Positions 1 to 9,004 of a stretch of 64,000 nt of DNA are shown here, piece after piece. The translations under genes and the position numbers were made by a program. How positions within the stretch are numbered: position 1 is the first letter of the stretch; every line of letters starts with the position of its first letter. The notes beneath the pieces are model-generated. The model was given only the letters and a program-made list of their open reading frames with translations. It searched no databases and had not been told where the DNA came from. The stretch comes from Sphingobium lactosutens DS20 (GTDB lineage Bacteria > Pseudomonadota > Alphaproteobacteria > Sphingomonadales > Sphingomonadaceae). The stretch lies in the NCBI RefSeq assembly GCF_000445105.1, contig NZ_ATDP01000081.1, positions 1-64,000 of the forward strand. Reading direction: 5' to 3'.

Positions 1-26
1 TGAGAACGGCGGAGCAATATTCGACC
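1..26 (+). repeat. IS21 left terminal inverted repeat
   Basis: It starts TGAGAACGGCGGAGCAA and matches the reverse complement of 2476-2501 at 21 of 26 positions, with 15 of the first 17 identical. The true end may lie a few bases before the window, but the TG start suggests position 1 is the actual terminus. Confidence 0.75.
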
Positions 27-105
27 ACGGTAGCGGCGGGATAGTCCTGCTGCGGGCGGCGTAAAAGTCGTCCACCTTGAAGCCTTTCTGCCGAGTCAGG
101 GAGGT

Positions 106-1614
106 GTGGGGATCTACAGCGTGGAACTTTATCTTCAGGTCCGTCTGGCTTGCGCGGATGGCATGAGCCAACGGGCGGCGGCGAAGCGTTTCAATGTGTC
201 GCGCGAAACGGTACGCAAGATGCTGTCGTTTTCATCGCCGCCGGGTTACCGGCGCCAGTCCGTACCGCAGCGCCCGAAGCTGGACGGGTTTGTGGCGATC
301 ATTGATGGATGGCTTGAGGGTGACCGCAGTGTCCCGCGCAAGCAACGCCATACGGCGAAGCGGGTATTCGACCGTTTGCGCACCGAGCATGGTTTCACCG
401 GCGGCTATACGATCATCAAGGATTACATCCGGGAGCGCGAACAGCGCAGCCGGGAGATGTTCGTGCCGCTGGCGCACCCTGCGGGAGATGCGCAGGCCGA
501 TTTCGGGGAAGCGCTGGTGGAGATCGGCGGGGTGGAGCAGAAGGCCTACTTCTTCGCGCTCGATCTGCCGCACAGTGATGCCTGCTATGTGCGGGCCTAT
601 CCGGCGGCGGTGGCGGAGGCCTGGGTGGACGGACACGTGCATGCCTTCGCGTTTTTCGGCGCGGTACCGCGCTCGATCGTCTATGACAACGATCGCTGCC
701 TTGTGACGAAGATCCTGCCCGACGGCACGCGGCAGCGTGCCACGCTGTTCAGCGCTTTCCTGTCACATTACGTGATCCGCGACCGCTATGCTCGCCCGGG
801 CAAGGGGAACGAGAAAGGCAATGTGGAGGGGCTGGTAGGCTATTGCCGGCGCAACTTCATGGTGCCGATCCCGAAGTTCCCGACCTGGGAGGCGTTCAAC
901 CTGTGGCTGGAGGAGCAATGCCGCAAGCGCCAGCAGGACAAGGTGCGCGGGCAGAGCGAGACGATCGGTGAGCGGCTGCAGCGCGATCTCGCGGCCATGC
1001 AGCCTCTGCCCGCTACACCCTTCGAGGCCTGCGATCAGAAAGGCGGGAGGGTCTCCTCGCAATCCCTGGTGCGCTACAGGACCAACGATTATTCGGTTCC
1101 GGTGGCCTGGGGCCATCAGGAGGTCTGGATCAGGGCCTATGTCGATGAGGTGGTGATCGGCTGCCGCAGCGAAGTCATCGCCCGTCATCCTCGTTGCTAT
1201 GCCCGCGAGGAGGTTGTCTTCGACCCGCTCCATTATCTCCCGCTGATCGAGCAGAAGATCAACGCATTCGACCAGGCTGCGCCTTTGCAGGGCTGGGACC
1301 TGCCCGAAGCGTTCACGACACTGCAGCGGTTGATGGAAGGGCGCATGCACAAACATGGCAGGCGCGAATATGTGCAGGTACTGCGCCTGCTGGAAACGTT
1401 CACCCTCGCCGATCTCCAGGCGGCGGTCGAACAGGCCATCGATCTTGGCGCCATCGGCTTCGATGCCGTCAAGCACCTCGTCCTGTGCCGGATCGAACGC
1501 GTACCGCCCAGGCTGGACCTGGACGTCTATCCCTTCCTGCCACGCACCACGGTCGAGAAGACCTTTGCCAGAGCCTATCTGAGCCTGCTCTCCGACCGGC
1601 AGGAGGCCGCATGA
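106..1614 (+). CDS. istA: IS21-family transposase IstA
   Basis: DDE transposase that cuts and joins the element ends together with the IstB ATPase. The N-terminus (residues about 19-40) is a helix-turn-helix of the AAAKRFNVSRETV type. The catalytic core shows the family triad: D132 in QADFGEA, D194 in IVYDNDR and E241 in GNVEG. At 502 residues it has the usual IstA length and no internal break. The stop overlaps the istB start (ATGA), so translation is probably coupled. The listed GTG start has AGGGAGG almost touching it; GTG at 121, preceded by GGGGAT, is an alternative. Confidence 0.93.
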   Translation: MGIYSVELYLQVRLACADGMSQRAAAKRFNVSRETVRKMLSFSSPPGYRRQSVPQRPKLDGFVAIIDGWLEGDRSVPRKQRHTAKRVFDRLRTEHGFTGGYTIIKDYIREREQRSREMFVPLAHPAGDAQADFGEALVEIGGVEQKAYFFALDLPHSDACYVRAYPAAVAEAWVDGHVHAFAFFGAVPRSIVYDNDRCLVTKILPDGTRQRATLFSAFLSHYVIRDRYARPGKGNEKGNVEGLVGYCRRNFMVPIPKFPTWEAFNLWLEEQCRKRQQDKVRGQSETIGERLQRDLAAMQPLPATPFEACDQKGGRVSSQSLVRYRTNDYSVPVAWGHQEVWIRAYVDEVVIGCRSEVIARHPRCYAREEVVFDPLHYLPLIEQKINAFDQAAPLQGWDLPEAFTTLQRLMEGRMHKHGRREYVQVLRLLETFTLADLQAAVEQAIDLGAIGFDAVKHLVLCRIERVPPRLDLDVYPFLPRTTVEKTFARAYLSLLSDRQEAA

Positions 1615-2378
1615 GCGATCAGGCCCCGGAGATCCTTCTCGCTCACCATCTCAAGGCGCTCAAGCTGCCTACGTGCCTGCGTGAGCATCACAAGCTCGCG
1701 CGGCAATGTGCCGCTGAAGGCGTCGATCATATCCGCTTCCTCGCCCGCCTCGTCGAGATGGAAATGATCGACAGGGAGCGTCGCATGGTCGAGCGGCGCA
1801 TCAAGGCCGCGCGCTTCCCCGCCGTCAAAAGCCTCGACAGCTTCGACTTCGCCGCCATCCCCAGGCTCAACAAGATGCAGGTGCTCGAGATGGCGCGCTG
1901 CGAGTGGATCGAGCGGCGTGAGAACGCCATCGCTCTGGGGCCATCAGGCACCGGAAAGACGCACGTAGCGTTGGGGCTCGGACTGGCAGCATGCCAGAAA
2001 GGACTGTCGGTGGGCTTCACCACCGCGGCAGCGCTGGTCAGCGAAATGATGGAGGCCCGCGACGAGCGCCGTCTTCTGCGCTTCCAGAAGCAGATGGCCG
2101 GATACAAGCTGCTCATCATCGACGAACTGGGCTTTGTGCCGCTCTCCAAGACCGGCGCCGAACTGTTGTTCGAGCTGATCTCCCAGCGTTACGAACGCGG
2201 CTCCACCTTCATCACCAGCAACCTGCCCTTCGACGAATGGACCGAAACCTTCGGATCTGAGCGTCTCACAGGCGCGCTCCTCGATCGCCTGACCCATCAC
2301 GTCAGCATCCTCGAGATGAACGGCGAAAGCTATCGCCTCGCGCACAGCCGGGCCCGCAAGGCCAAAACCAGACCCTGA
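1611..2378 (+). CDS. istB: IS21-family helper ATPase IstB
   Basis: AAA+ ATPase of the IstB/DnaC type that assembles on target DNA and regulates IstA. The Walker A motif GPSGTGKT lies at residues 110-117 and the Walker B segment LLIIDEL ends at about 173. An N-terminal helical region precedes the ATPase. At 255 residues it is full length. It starts inside the istA stop codon. With both genes intact the element may still be able to move, or supply transposase to related copies. Confidence 0.93.
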   Translation: MSDQAPEILLAHHLKALKLPTCLREHHKLARQCAAEGVDHIRFLARLVEMEMIDRERRMVERRIKAARFPAVKSLDSFDFAAIPRLNKMQVLEMARCEWIERRENAIALGPSGTGKTHVALGLGLAACQKGLSVGFTTAAALVSEMMEARDERRLLRFQKQMAGYKLLIIDELGFVPLSKTGAELLFELISQRYERGSTFITSNLPFDEWTETFGSERLTGALLDRLTHHVSILEMNGESYRLAHSRARKAKTRP

Positions 2379-2389
2379 AAATTACACCA

Positions 2390-2442
2390 ATGCCGGGGGG
2401 AGTGGCCCTCGGGCTACGCCCTCACGCCACTCCCCCCGGCAT
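2390..2442. other. Perfect 17-bp stem-loop after istB
   Basis: ATGCCGGGGGGAGTGGC at 2390-2406 is repeated as its exact reverse complement at 2426-2442 around a 19-nt loop. There is no T-run on either side, so it may act as a roadblock or partial terminator behind istB, or protect the element from outside transcription. It lies inside the IS. Confidence 0.5.
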
Positions 2443-2475
2443 GTAACACGATGGCCTGGTTTTACGCCGCCGAAT

Positions 2476-2501
2476 GGCCGACTTTTGCTCCGCCGTTGAC
2501 A
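2476..2501 (-). repeat. IS21 right terminal inverted repeat
   Basis: Ends TTGCTCCGCCGTTGACA at 2485-2501 and mirrors the left end. Host coding sequence resumes directly at 2502. Confidence 0.8.
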
Positions 2502-2593
2502 GTATCATCGAAAGTGCCTATTTCGACGAGAATCCACCGCTCATTTTTCACGGCGGCAAGTTCCACGTTCTGCCGATGGCGAACGCGGCCTGA
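2502..2593 (+). pseudogene. 3' remnant of a StyB-like flavin reductase, cut by IS21
   Basis: Directly after the IS end a frame stays open for 29 codons (2504-2590, stop TGA 2591-2593). The peptide contains PPLIFHGGKFHVLP. Flavin reductase domain proteins (PF01613), including the styrene monooxygenase reductase StyB, end with a comparable PLLFF..RYH segment; that comparison is from memory. The remnant ends 33 bp before a styrene-oxide-isomerase-like gene, and styB commonly precedes styC in styrene clusters, so context supports the call. No start codon or cofactor-binding part remains, so it cannot be functional. Confidence 0.6.
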
Positions 2594-2626
2594 TCCAATC
2601 GCATAACGATAAATAGGAGAGATGTT

Positions 2627-3172
2627 ATGGCAACTCTGGCGGCACAGCCCCCGGTTGGTGGGGTGGACGCTGCGCCCGACTTAGAGCGCGAGCGCGCGGC
2701 GCTTCGCAAGATGATGATCGGCAATGGCGTATTGATGATCTTCGCCGCGCTGGTCGGCGGCCTCGGCCTCTGGATGTATCTCATCGGCGGCTTCATTCCG
2801 ATCTTCCCCGGCTTTCATTGGGATTTCCAGCTTCCCGGCACCGCTGAAGGGTGGGCGCGCGCGCATACTGGACCGGTGCTGAACGGTCTCATGGTGATCA
2901 CCGTCGCCTTCTGCCTTCCCCTGCTTTCCTTCACGCCTAAATGGGCGCGGATCTGGGGCCTCATCGTCGTGCTCGACGGCTGGTCGAACACCGGCTTCTA
3001 CTTCTTTGGCAACTTCGCACCCAATCGCGGGCTCAACTTTACGGCGAACCGCTTTGGCGAGGCGAACATCTTCAGTTTCCTGGCGCTGGCGCCGGCCTAT
3101 CTGTTCGGTGTTCTCGTCATGATCGCACTGTTCGCGATCGGGATACAGGCGTTGCGGGACGCGCGCCGCTGA
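2627..3172 (+). CDS. Styrene-oxide-isomerase-like membrane protein (StyC family)
   Basis: A 181-residue integral membrane protein with about four hydrophobic helices (roughly 31-52, 84-104, 108-128, 148-174). Styrene oxide isomerase uses haem b to convert aryl epoxides to aldehydes (Meinwald rearrangement). The residues I recall for the characterised enzyme, H58, N64 and Y103, have counterparts at H80, N86 and Y125 here with identical spacing, in the segments WARAHTGPVLNG and GWSNTGFYFF. A good ribosome site (AGGAG) precedes the ATG. The styA/styB monooxygenase genes are absent apart from a reductase-like remnant just upstream. An OmpW porin follows 66 bp downstream, which could serve uptake of a hydrophobic substrate. 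The real substrate cannot be read from sequence. Confidence 0.82.
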   Translation: MATLAAQPPVGGVDAAPDLERERAALRKMMIGNGVLMIFAALVGGLGLWMYLIGGFIPIFPGFHWDFQLPGTAEGWARAHTGPVLNGLMVITVAFCLPLLSFTPKWARIWGLIVVLDGWSNTGFYFFGNFAPNRGLNFTANRFGEANIFSFLALAPAYLFGVLVMIALFAIGIQALRDARR

Positions 3173-3238
3173 ACTGACCCACGAACCCGACGTCAATCAA
3201 CAAGAGCGCCCGTAATCCGTGCGCCATAGGGAGGATGT

Positions 3239-3901
3239 ATGAAGAAGGAACTGATCATTTTCGGAGGTATCGCCGCAAGCTTCTTGCTGGCGAATCCGGC
3301 CCTCGCCGCCGACGGCGATGCGCCCGCGTTCAAACATTGGTTCGTTCGCGCCGGACCGGCCGGGGTCATCTATGATGAGGGCGCGAAGATCCGGCTTGGT
3401 GGCCAAACCGTGCCTGGCGCAAGCGTGACTGCCAAGAACAACTTCACCGGCGAGATCGAGGCGGGCTATTATTTCAATCCCAATGTCTCGATTTCCCTTA
3501 CAGTCGGCGCCCCACCGACAGCCACTTTGGTCGGTACCGGTCCGCTTGCCGGCGTCAAACTCGGCAAGATCACCTACGGACCCGCGGTGGCAGCCATTCA
3601 GTATCACTTCACGAATTTCGGTCCGCGCTTCATCCCCTATATCGGGTCTGGCGTGAACTATACGATCATCCTTAGCGAAAAGGACGGGGCGGTCCAGAAC
3701 CTGCGCGTCAAGAGCCCTGTTGGCGTGACCTTCCAGGCAGGTGCGGAAACCATGATCAATGACCGCTTTGGTCTGTTCGTCGACGCCAAGAAGATCATCC
3801 TCGATACGACGGCCCGTGGCAATGTCGGCGGTGTGCCTGCCGATGCCAAGATCAAGATCAATCCCCTGATCGTGACCGGTGGTATCAGCTTTCACTTCTG
3901 A
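3239..3901 (+). CDS. ompW: OmpW-family outer membrane protein
   Basis: A 220-residue protein with a clear signal peptide (about 1-23, cleavage after NPALA) and a beta-barrel-like pattern that ends in aromatic F, as outer membrane barrels do (GGISFHF). The segments FVRAGPAGV near the start and YHFTNFGPRFIPYIGSG in the middle are typical of OmpW. OmpW forms a narrow eight-stranded barrel used by hydrophobic compounds; relatives occur in alkane and aromatic catabolic clusters. The ATG at 3239 follows GGAGG. It is probably co-transcribed with the isomerase-like gene upstream. Confidence 0.88.
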   Translation: MKKELIIFGGIAASFLLANPALAADGDAPAFKHWFVRAGPAGVIYDEGAKIRLGGQTVPGASVTAKNNFTGEIEAGYYFNPNVSISLTVGAPPTATLVGTGPLAGVKLGKITYGPAVAAIQYHFTNFGPRFIPYIGSGVNYTIILSEKDGAVQNLRVKSPVGVTFQAGAETMINDRFGLFVDAKKIILDTTARGNVGGVPADAKIKINPLIVTGGISFHF

Positions 3902-3962
3902 TTGCTTCGCCTCGGGCTGAAAAACCAGGTCCCTCCATAAATATAGCCCGAGGCAGCATGGA

Positions 3963-4163
3963 ATGACGTCGATCACATGTCCCAAATGTCGCAAACGAGC
4001 TTCGTTGGCCACGAGCACTCATCGCGCTGCGAATGATGACGAGGATCATGTCTCGTTCGTCCCGCCTGAAGGCTTCCGGAAAGTTCAGATAGGCTGGCAA
4101 TCCACAACGGTACATCTCTTCTGCACCGAATGCGGGGTCGCCGCGCTCACTCAGGAAGAGTAA
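3963..4163 (+). CDS. Small putative zinc-ribbon protein
   Basis: A 66-residue reading frame with two CxxC knuckles, CPKC at 6-9 and CTEC at 54-57, spaced as in small zinc ribbons. The region between them is acidic, then amphipathic. The ribosome site is weak and no family is recognised. It lies 61 bp behind the OmpW gene on the same strand. The cysteine spacing is the only real evidence that it is a gene. Confidence 0.45.
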   Translation: MTSITCPKCRKRASLATSTHRAANDDEDHVSFVPPEGFRKVQIGWQSTTVHLFCTECGVAALTQEE

Positions 4164-4677
4164 ACAGGTTGCGGCCACAATAGGCGGAGCTTGCATCATC
4201 GCACCAACTAGTCGTCTTGGACAGGTCTGACTCTTTCGCCTGCAGCGAAAGACTCACCTTCTGCGATACGACGCTCTGAGCCGGTCCGGCTTCTCGTTGG
4301 CAGACCGCTGCACAAGTTCGGGACTGTCGGCATAGCCTTCGCCTTCCTCCGCGAACAGTCGCTGCTGACGGTGCCGACCGCTTCGCGATGCGCCTCGATC
4401 CCGATGAACCGGAACAGTCGGCGCCTTGTCGTTACCTCGGCCTCGATCAACAGGCTGCGGACCACATGCGCGGTGCGGAATGTTTCAATATCCGGTCCTG
4501 ACGCTTGTCATCGTCGGTGGCCCTGATAGGATCGCTGGGTTTCGTCAACGTGCTGTTGTTCCCCTTCGGTGAGCGACTGAAGTCGGTATGCCCACGACGT
4601 AACCGGAGTTTTCGCTGGAGACGGACGGCGGGGGAAGGCTCTTACGATGTTCGCGATCGATGCCGTCGGCGCGAGCA
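4164..4677. other. 514-bp stretch with no supportable gene
   Basis: Reading frames up to 93 codons exist on both strands, but none has a recognisable family, ribosome site or signal. The stretch lies between the zinc-ribbon gene and the end of the efflux operon transcribed towards it. It may hold decayed coding sequence. Confidence 0.5.
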
Positions 4678-6174
4678 TCAGCGATTCGGACGAGCCTCGT
4701 CAGCCGATGGGCTTGGTTTAAATATAGGAACGAACTGTAATCCGCTTGGCCCGGCAGCTTGCCAACCCAACCCCAATGCCTTCTGAAGAGCCACATAGTC
4801 GCCGGTAAAGTCCGCTGTTGCCGTGGCCAGGCTTTGTTCGGCCGCGACGCGCTGTCGTTCGGTGTCCAGCACATCAATCAGCCTGACCGTGCCCGCGTCA
4901 TAGCGTTGCCGCATCATCGACGCGGCGCGATCGGCCGCCGTTCTGGCGCGGGCCAGGATCGACAGATTTTGACGTCCATTGCCAAAGCGACCAAGCGCGT
5001 CTTCCGCGTCGCGTAAGGCGGCCAAGACTGTCTGGCGATACGCGGCATCGGCTTCGTCGCGGAAACCTTTCGCCTGCTCGACACGAGCCGCTCCGCGTCC
5101 AAAATCGAGCACATTCCAGCTCAGCGAGGGCGCCGCCAGTGCGATCAGATTGTCGAGGTCCGCAACATCGGATGGATTGCTGCCGCCCAGTCCGATGAGG
5201 CCCTGGAAGGAGATGCGCGGAAAGCGCGCTGCCTCAGCCACACCGATGCGGGCGGTCGTCGCGGCGAGCTGGCGCTCGGCCGCGCGGATATCGGGCCTGC
5301 GCTGGAGCAGCGCAGTCGGATCGCCGATCGCCACCTTCGCGGGCGGTAGCGGCACCCGACCCGGCGCGGATAGCGAAGCATCGACGGCGCCAGGCTCGGC
5401 GCCCGTCAACACGGCAAGCGCATTGCGATAGGCATCGCGATCCGCGGCGAGCGGCAAGATTTGCGCTTCGGCCGTCTCGGCCTCCTTGCGCTGGCGCTCG
5501 ACATCGAGATCGGATGACGCGCCCCGCCGGTATCGCTGTTCGATCAGTGCGAGCATCTGCCGTTGAACGGCGGCGGCATCGCGGGCCAGGACGATCTGTT
5601 GTTCACTGTTGCGGAAGTAGACGTAGGCGCGCGCCACCTCGGCCGTCAGGCTGACCTGCGCATCGGCCACATTGGCTTGGGCCGCACCGACCCCGGCACG
5701 CGCCGCCTCGATCGTGCGGCGTTGCCCGCCGAAAAGATCGATCTCCCAACTCGCGTCGAAACCGAGATTATAGATGTTCAGGCTGTCTCTTTGCCCGCCA
5801 CCGTCGTCGCTGCTGCCCAGCGTCCCACTAGGCAACTCGGCCCGGATGTAGGTCGCGCTCGGACCAGCGCTCGGCAGGCTGTTGGCGCGCTCGAGCCGCA
5901 CGGCTCCCCGCGCCGTGCGCAGCCGCGCCTGCGCGATCGCGATCGTCGGATTCGAGGCGATCGCGCGCCGCTCCAGTTCGTCGAGCGTCGGGTCGCCGAG
6001 CGACGTCCACCAGTGATCCAGCATCGGCGACACTTCGGCAATCGCCGGAGTGCTTCTCGCAAAACTGCGCGGCGTGCTGCCGCTTGAGCCGACCGTTGGA
6101 GGACCGGAATAGTCCGGGCCGAGCGTGCAGGCGCTCAGCGCGCCGGTGATGACAAGGGAAATGGGAATACGCAT
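4678..6174 (-). CDS. Outer membrane efflux lipoprotein, NodT/OprM type
   Basis: A TolC-like channel protein of 498 residues that carries exported drugs across the outer membrane. The ATG at 6174 gives a lipoprotein signal with lipobox LSAC and then TLGPDYSGPP, which is typical of this family; a TTG four codons earlier is also open but is less likely. Two outer-membrane-efflux repeats follow, each with long alpha-helical coiled segments (about residues 60-270 and 280-480). It is the last gene of the operon, 8 bp behind the inner-membrane pump gene. Confidence 0.9.
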   Translation of the reverse strand: MRIPISLVITGALSACTLGPDYSGPPTVGSSGSTPRSFARSTPAIAEVSPMLDHWWTSLGDPTLDELERRAIASNPTIAIAQARLRTARGAVRLERANSLPSAGPSATYIRAELPSGTLGSSDDGGGQRDSLNIYNLGFDASWEIDLFGGQRRTIEAARAGVGAAQANVADAQVSLTAEVARAYVYFRNSEQQIVLARDAAAVQRQMLALIEQRYRRGASSDLDVERQRKEAETAEAQILPLAADRDAYRNALAVLTGAEPGAVDASLSAPGRVPLPPAKVAIGDPTALLQRRPDIRAAERQLAATTARIGVAEAARFPRISFQGLIGLGGSNPSDVADLDNLIALAAPSLSWNVLDFGRGAARVEQAKGFRDEADAAYRQTVLAALRDAEDALGRFGNGRQNLSILARARTAADRAASMMRQRYDAGTVRLIDVLDTERQRVAAEQSLATATADFTGDYVALQKALGLGWQAAGPSGLQFVPIFKPSPSADEARPNR

Positions 6175-6182
6175 GACCAGCC

Positions 6183-7742
6183 TCAATGAGCCGCGGCGGC
6201 CGACATGCCCTTGGGCAAGGGTCGCAGAAAAAGGACGAGCGGGATGACCGCTGCAATGCCGACGGCCAGCAGCCAGAACAGGTCGCTGTACGTCATCACC
6301 AGCGCCTCACGCTGAATGGCCTGGTCAAAAATGCGCAGCGCAGCGGACGGGTCGCCCAGCGTCCTGCTCATACCGGCCAGATAATCCTGAACCGCGATCG
6401 AGTTGGCGTTCAAGAATTCCTCGAGCCGTCGATTGTGCAGCCAGTCGCGCTGGTCCTGCAGGACCGCGATCGCGGCGAGCGCCACCGAGCCGCCGATGTT
6501 GCGCATTGCGGTCGCCAGTCCCGACGCATCCCCCGCGTCCTCGGGCGCCACCGACGAGATGGCGGCCTGGTTGAGGAACACAAAGGCGAGGAGCGTGCCG
6601 AAGCCGCGCACCACCTGCCCGACGGTAAAATCGCTGCCGACGCTGTCCGCCGTAAGGCCGGTGTCCATCCAGCAACCCACTGCCAGGAAGCCAAGACCTG
6701 CCGCGACGCCGATTCGCATATCGACAGTCTTCATGACCCACGGAACGAGCGGCATGAACAGCAGCGAAGGGATGCCGGCGATCAACACGACATAGCCTGA
6801 TTGCAGCGCATTATAGCCGGCAATGTTCGATAGGAATTGCGGGATGACATAGGCCGGGCCGTAGATGACGGTGCCAACCACGAAGGTCATGACGATGACG
6901 CTGCCGAACTGGCGATTGAACAGCAGGCTCAGCCTTATGACGGGCTTGGTGGCGATGAACTGGCCTGCGACCAGCAGGGCATAGCCGAAGATCGAGAACA
7001 TCGTGAGCCGGACGATGGTGCCCGACTCGAACCACTGCTCACGCTGTCCCTCTTCGAGCACGGCCGTCATACAGCCCAGGCCCACCGCCATGCCAATGAT
7101 TCCAAGCCAGTCGGCCTGGCGCAGTTCGCCGAGCCGAAGCTTCTGATGCGGTATGCTCGCGAACAGCAAGATAACGAGAATGATGCCGATCGGGACATTG
7201 ATGAAGAAGGCGTAGTGCCAGCTATAATTTTCGGTCAGCCATCCACCCAGAAGCGGCCCCACCAGTGGGCCGAAAACGGCCGTCACAGAGAACAGCGCCA
7301 TGCCGGCGGGCTGCTGGGGCGGCGGCAGCCGCGTAGCGATGATCATCATCGCGGTCGGGATCAGAGTCCCACCGAACAGCCCTTGGCCAACGCGGCCGAC
7401 GACCATCATGTTGAGGGTGGTCGCCATACCGCACATCACGGAGAAGGCTGTAAAGCCTGTCACCGCAACGAGCAGCAAGGTGCGAAGCCCAAGCATCCGC
7501 ACCAGCCAACCCGTCAGCGGAATGATGACGATCTCCGCGATGATGAACGCGCTGGCGATCCGCGTTCCCTCGGTCCCGCTTGCGCCTATCTCGCCCTGGA
7601 TGGTCGGCAAAGCCGAATTGATGATGGAAATATCGAGCGAGGCCATAAGGGCGCCGATATTGCCTGCGATCGCCGCCATCCATGCGGCGGCATCGGCGCG
7701 CTGGGGTGGCGCGGCCGCGCCGACCGCGACGCTCGCGTTCAT
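6183..7742 (-). CDS. emrB: DHA2-family drug:proton antiporter, EmrB type
   Basis: A major-facilitator pump of 519 residues with the fourteen hydrophobic segments expected of the DHA2 family. The segment MASLDISIINSALPTIQ in helix 1 carries the D and P residues typical of EmrB-type transporters, and the loop after helix 2 shows LVRMLGLRTLLL in place of the usual motif A. It works with the adaptor protein encoded upstream and the lipoprotein channel downstream as a tripartite exporter for hydrophobic compounds. Its start overlaps the end of the adaptor gene by 4 bp. Confidence 0.92.
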   Translation of the reverse strand: MNASVAVGAAAPPQRADAAAWMAAIAGNIGALMASLDISIINSALPTIQGEIGASGTEGTRIASAFIIAEIVIIPLTGWLVRMLGLRTLLLVAVTGFTAFSVMCGMATTLNMMVVGRVGQGLFGGTLIPTAMMIIATRLPPPQQPAGMALFSVTAVFGPLVGPLLGGWLTENYSWHYAFFINVPIGIILVILLFASIPHQKLRLGELRQADWLGIIGMAVGLGCMTAVLEEGQREQWFESGTIVRLTMFSIFGYALLVAGQFIATKPVIRLSLLFNRQFGSVIVMTFVVGTVIYGPAYVIPQFLSNIAGYNALQSGYVVLIAGIPSLLFMPLVPWVMKTVDMRIGVAAGLGFLAVGCWMDTGLTADSVGSDFTVGQVVRGFGTLLAFVFLNQAAISSVAPEDAGDASGLATAMRNIGGSVALAAIAVLQDQRDWLHNRRLEEFLNANSIAVQDYLAGMSRTLGDPSAALRIFDQAIQREALVMTYSDLFWLLAVGIAAVIPLVLFLRPLPKGMSAAAAH

Positions 7743-8950
7743 TCCCTTGCGCCCGACCGCTCGGCGTGGCGCGCCTGATCGCGCCGCGCGCGGTCAAACA
7801 CGCTCTTGCCCGAGCGGGTATCGACGCTGGCTTCGACGGACATGCCGGGCACGAGCAGGCCCCGGACCTCCGGGCTCGCGTCGATGGCGAGCCGCACGGG
7901 GATCCGCTGCACGATCTTGGTGAAATTGCCGGTCGCATTGAGCGGCGGCAGGATCGAGAACTGGGCGCCGGTGCCGGGAGCGATGCTGTCGACTCGCCCG
8001 TGGATCTCGACGCCGGGAAGTGCATCGACTTCGAAGGTGACAGGTTGACCGGCACGCATCAGGCCCACCTGCGTCTCCTTGAAGTTGGCGACGATGTAGG
8101 CGTTCTGCTGCGGCACGACCGACATCATCCGCGTCCCCGGCTGCACGAACTGGCCGACACGGACGGTCTTGTCACCGACGCGCCCATCCACGCTCGCCCG
8201 AACCAACGTCGCCTGGACATTGACGTTGGCAGCGGCGAGCTGCGCGCGCGACGCTTTGCCTTGCGATTGCGCCTGCTTCACCTGGGCCTGGAGCGTCGCG
8301 ATCCGTCGCTCGGCGCTCGACAGTGCCGCGCGAGCGCCCGACACCTGATCCCGGGCCTGTCGGCCCCGATCCTGCAACTCGGTCAGGCGCTCGCGGCTTT
8401 CCGCACCGGTCGCTGCAAGAGGCGCGTACCGTGAGACCTCGCCCTGTGCGAAGGCTGCGCTGCTCTGCGCTGCTGCAAGGTCGCTTCGGGCGCGATCGAT
8501 GGCCGCCTGCTGCTCTCCAATTTGCGCATTGGCGGCGTCGATATTAGCCAGCGAAACATCGATTTGGGCGCTGATTTGTTCGGCCTGGGCGCTGTAGTCG
8601 CGCGCGGCAATCTGGAGGAGCGGTTGTCCCGCCTTGACCTGTTGGTTGTCGGTCACGAAGACCTTTTCGACGTAGCCCGCCACCCTTGGTGAGACGGTCA
8701 CGACGTCCGCCTGAATATAGGCGTTATCGGTGTCCTGCTGGTAGCGGCCGACGGTCAGATATTCGATGATCCAAGCCGCACCGCCGATCAGGGCAAGCAC
8801 CACCGTCACGCCCAGAGCGATTCTCAGCCAAGGTTTTTTGAGCGCGGACATCTTGCTCGATGTGTCGGTTTCGTGCCCCTCGCGATCTTTCGGGGAGCCG
8901 TCCTCTTGGGCTGATCCCGGAGCGTCGGCCCCGCTTTCATTATCTGCCAT
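7739..8950 (-). CDS. emrA: Membrane-fusion protein of the EmrA/HlyD family
   Basis: Periplasmic adaptor, 403 residues. After an acidic cytoplasmic N-terminus (about 1-36) there is one membrane anchor (about 40-64), then the split lipoyl domain (SPRVAGYVEKVFV and later VRASVDGRVGDKTV) around a long coiled-coil hairpin (about 115-220), and a beta-barrel part. This is the EmrA layout. It is the first gene of the emrA-emrB-channel operon. The promoter side carries a motif that recurs in front of the marR gene. Confidence 0.92.
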   Translation of the reverse strand: MADNESGADAPGSAQEDGSPKDREGHETDTSSKMSALKKPWLRIALGVTVVLALIGGAAWIIEYLTVGRYQQDTDNAYIQADVVTVSPRVAGYVEKVFVTDNQQVKAGQPLLQIAARDYSAQAEQISAQIDVSLANIDAANAQIGEQQAAIDRARSDLAAAQSSAAFAQGEVSRYAPLAATGAESRERLTELQDRGRQARDQVSGARAALSSAERRIATLQAQVKQAQSQGKASRAQLAAANVNVQATLVRASVDGRVGDKTVRVGQFVQPGTRMMSVVPQQNAYIVANFKETQVGLMRAGQPVTFEVDALPGVEIHGRVDSIAPGTGAQFSILPPLNATGNFTKIVQRIPVRLAIDASPEVRGLLVPGMSVEASVDTRSGKSVFDRARRDQARHAERSGARE

Positions 8951-9004
8951 CTAATCAAGTCCTAGAAGCTGACGCGAAAGGAGAGCCGTTCGCAAAAACC
9001 CGCG

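Larger units (their letters stand above)
1..2501 (+). mobile_element. IS21-family insertion sequence, apparently near full length
   Basis: The element holds the two overlapping genes of IS21-type transposons (istA, istB) between inverted termini. The first 26 bases of the window and the reverse complement of 2476-2501 match at 21 of 26 positions and both have 5'-TG ends, as expected for this family. A second inverted pair, GCGGCGTAAAA at 56-66 and its complement at 2460-2470, fits the multiple terminal repeats of IS21 relatives. The right end lies inside a flavin reductase coding sequence. The left flank is outside the window, so a target duplication cannot be checked. Confidence 0.85.

Noticed and set aside
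4208..4465. 85-codon minus-strand frame in the gap before the efflux channel gene
   Set aside because: No recognisable family, no ribosome site, and its codon use is unremarkable; kept as part of a no-gene stretch.
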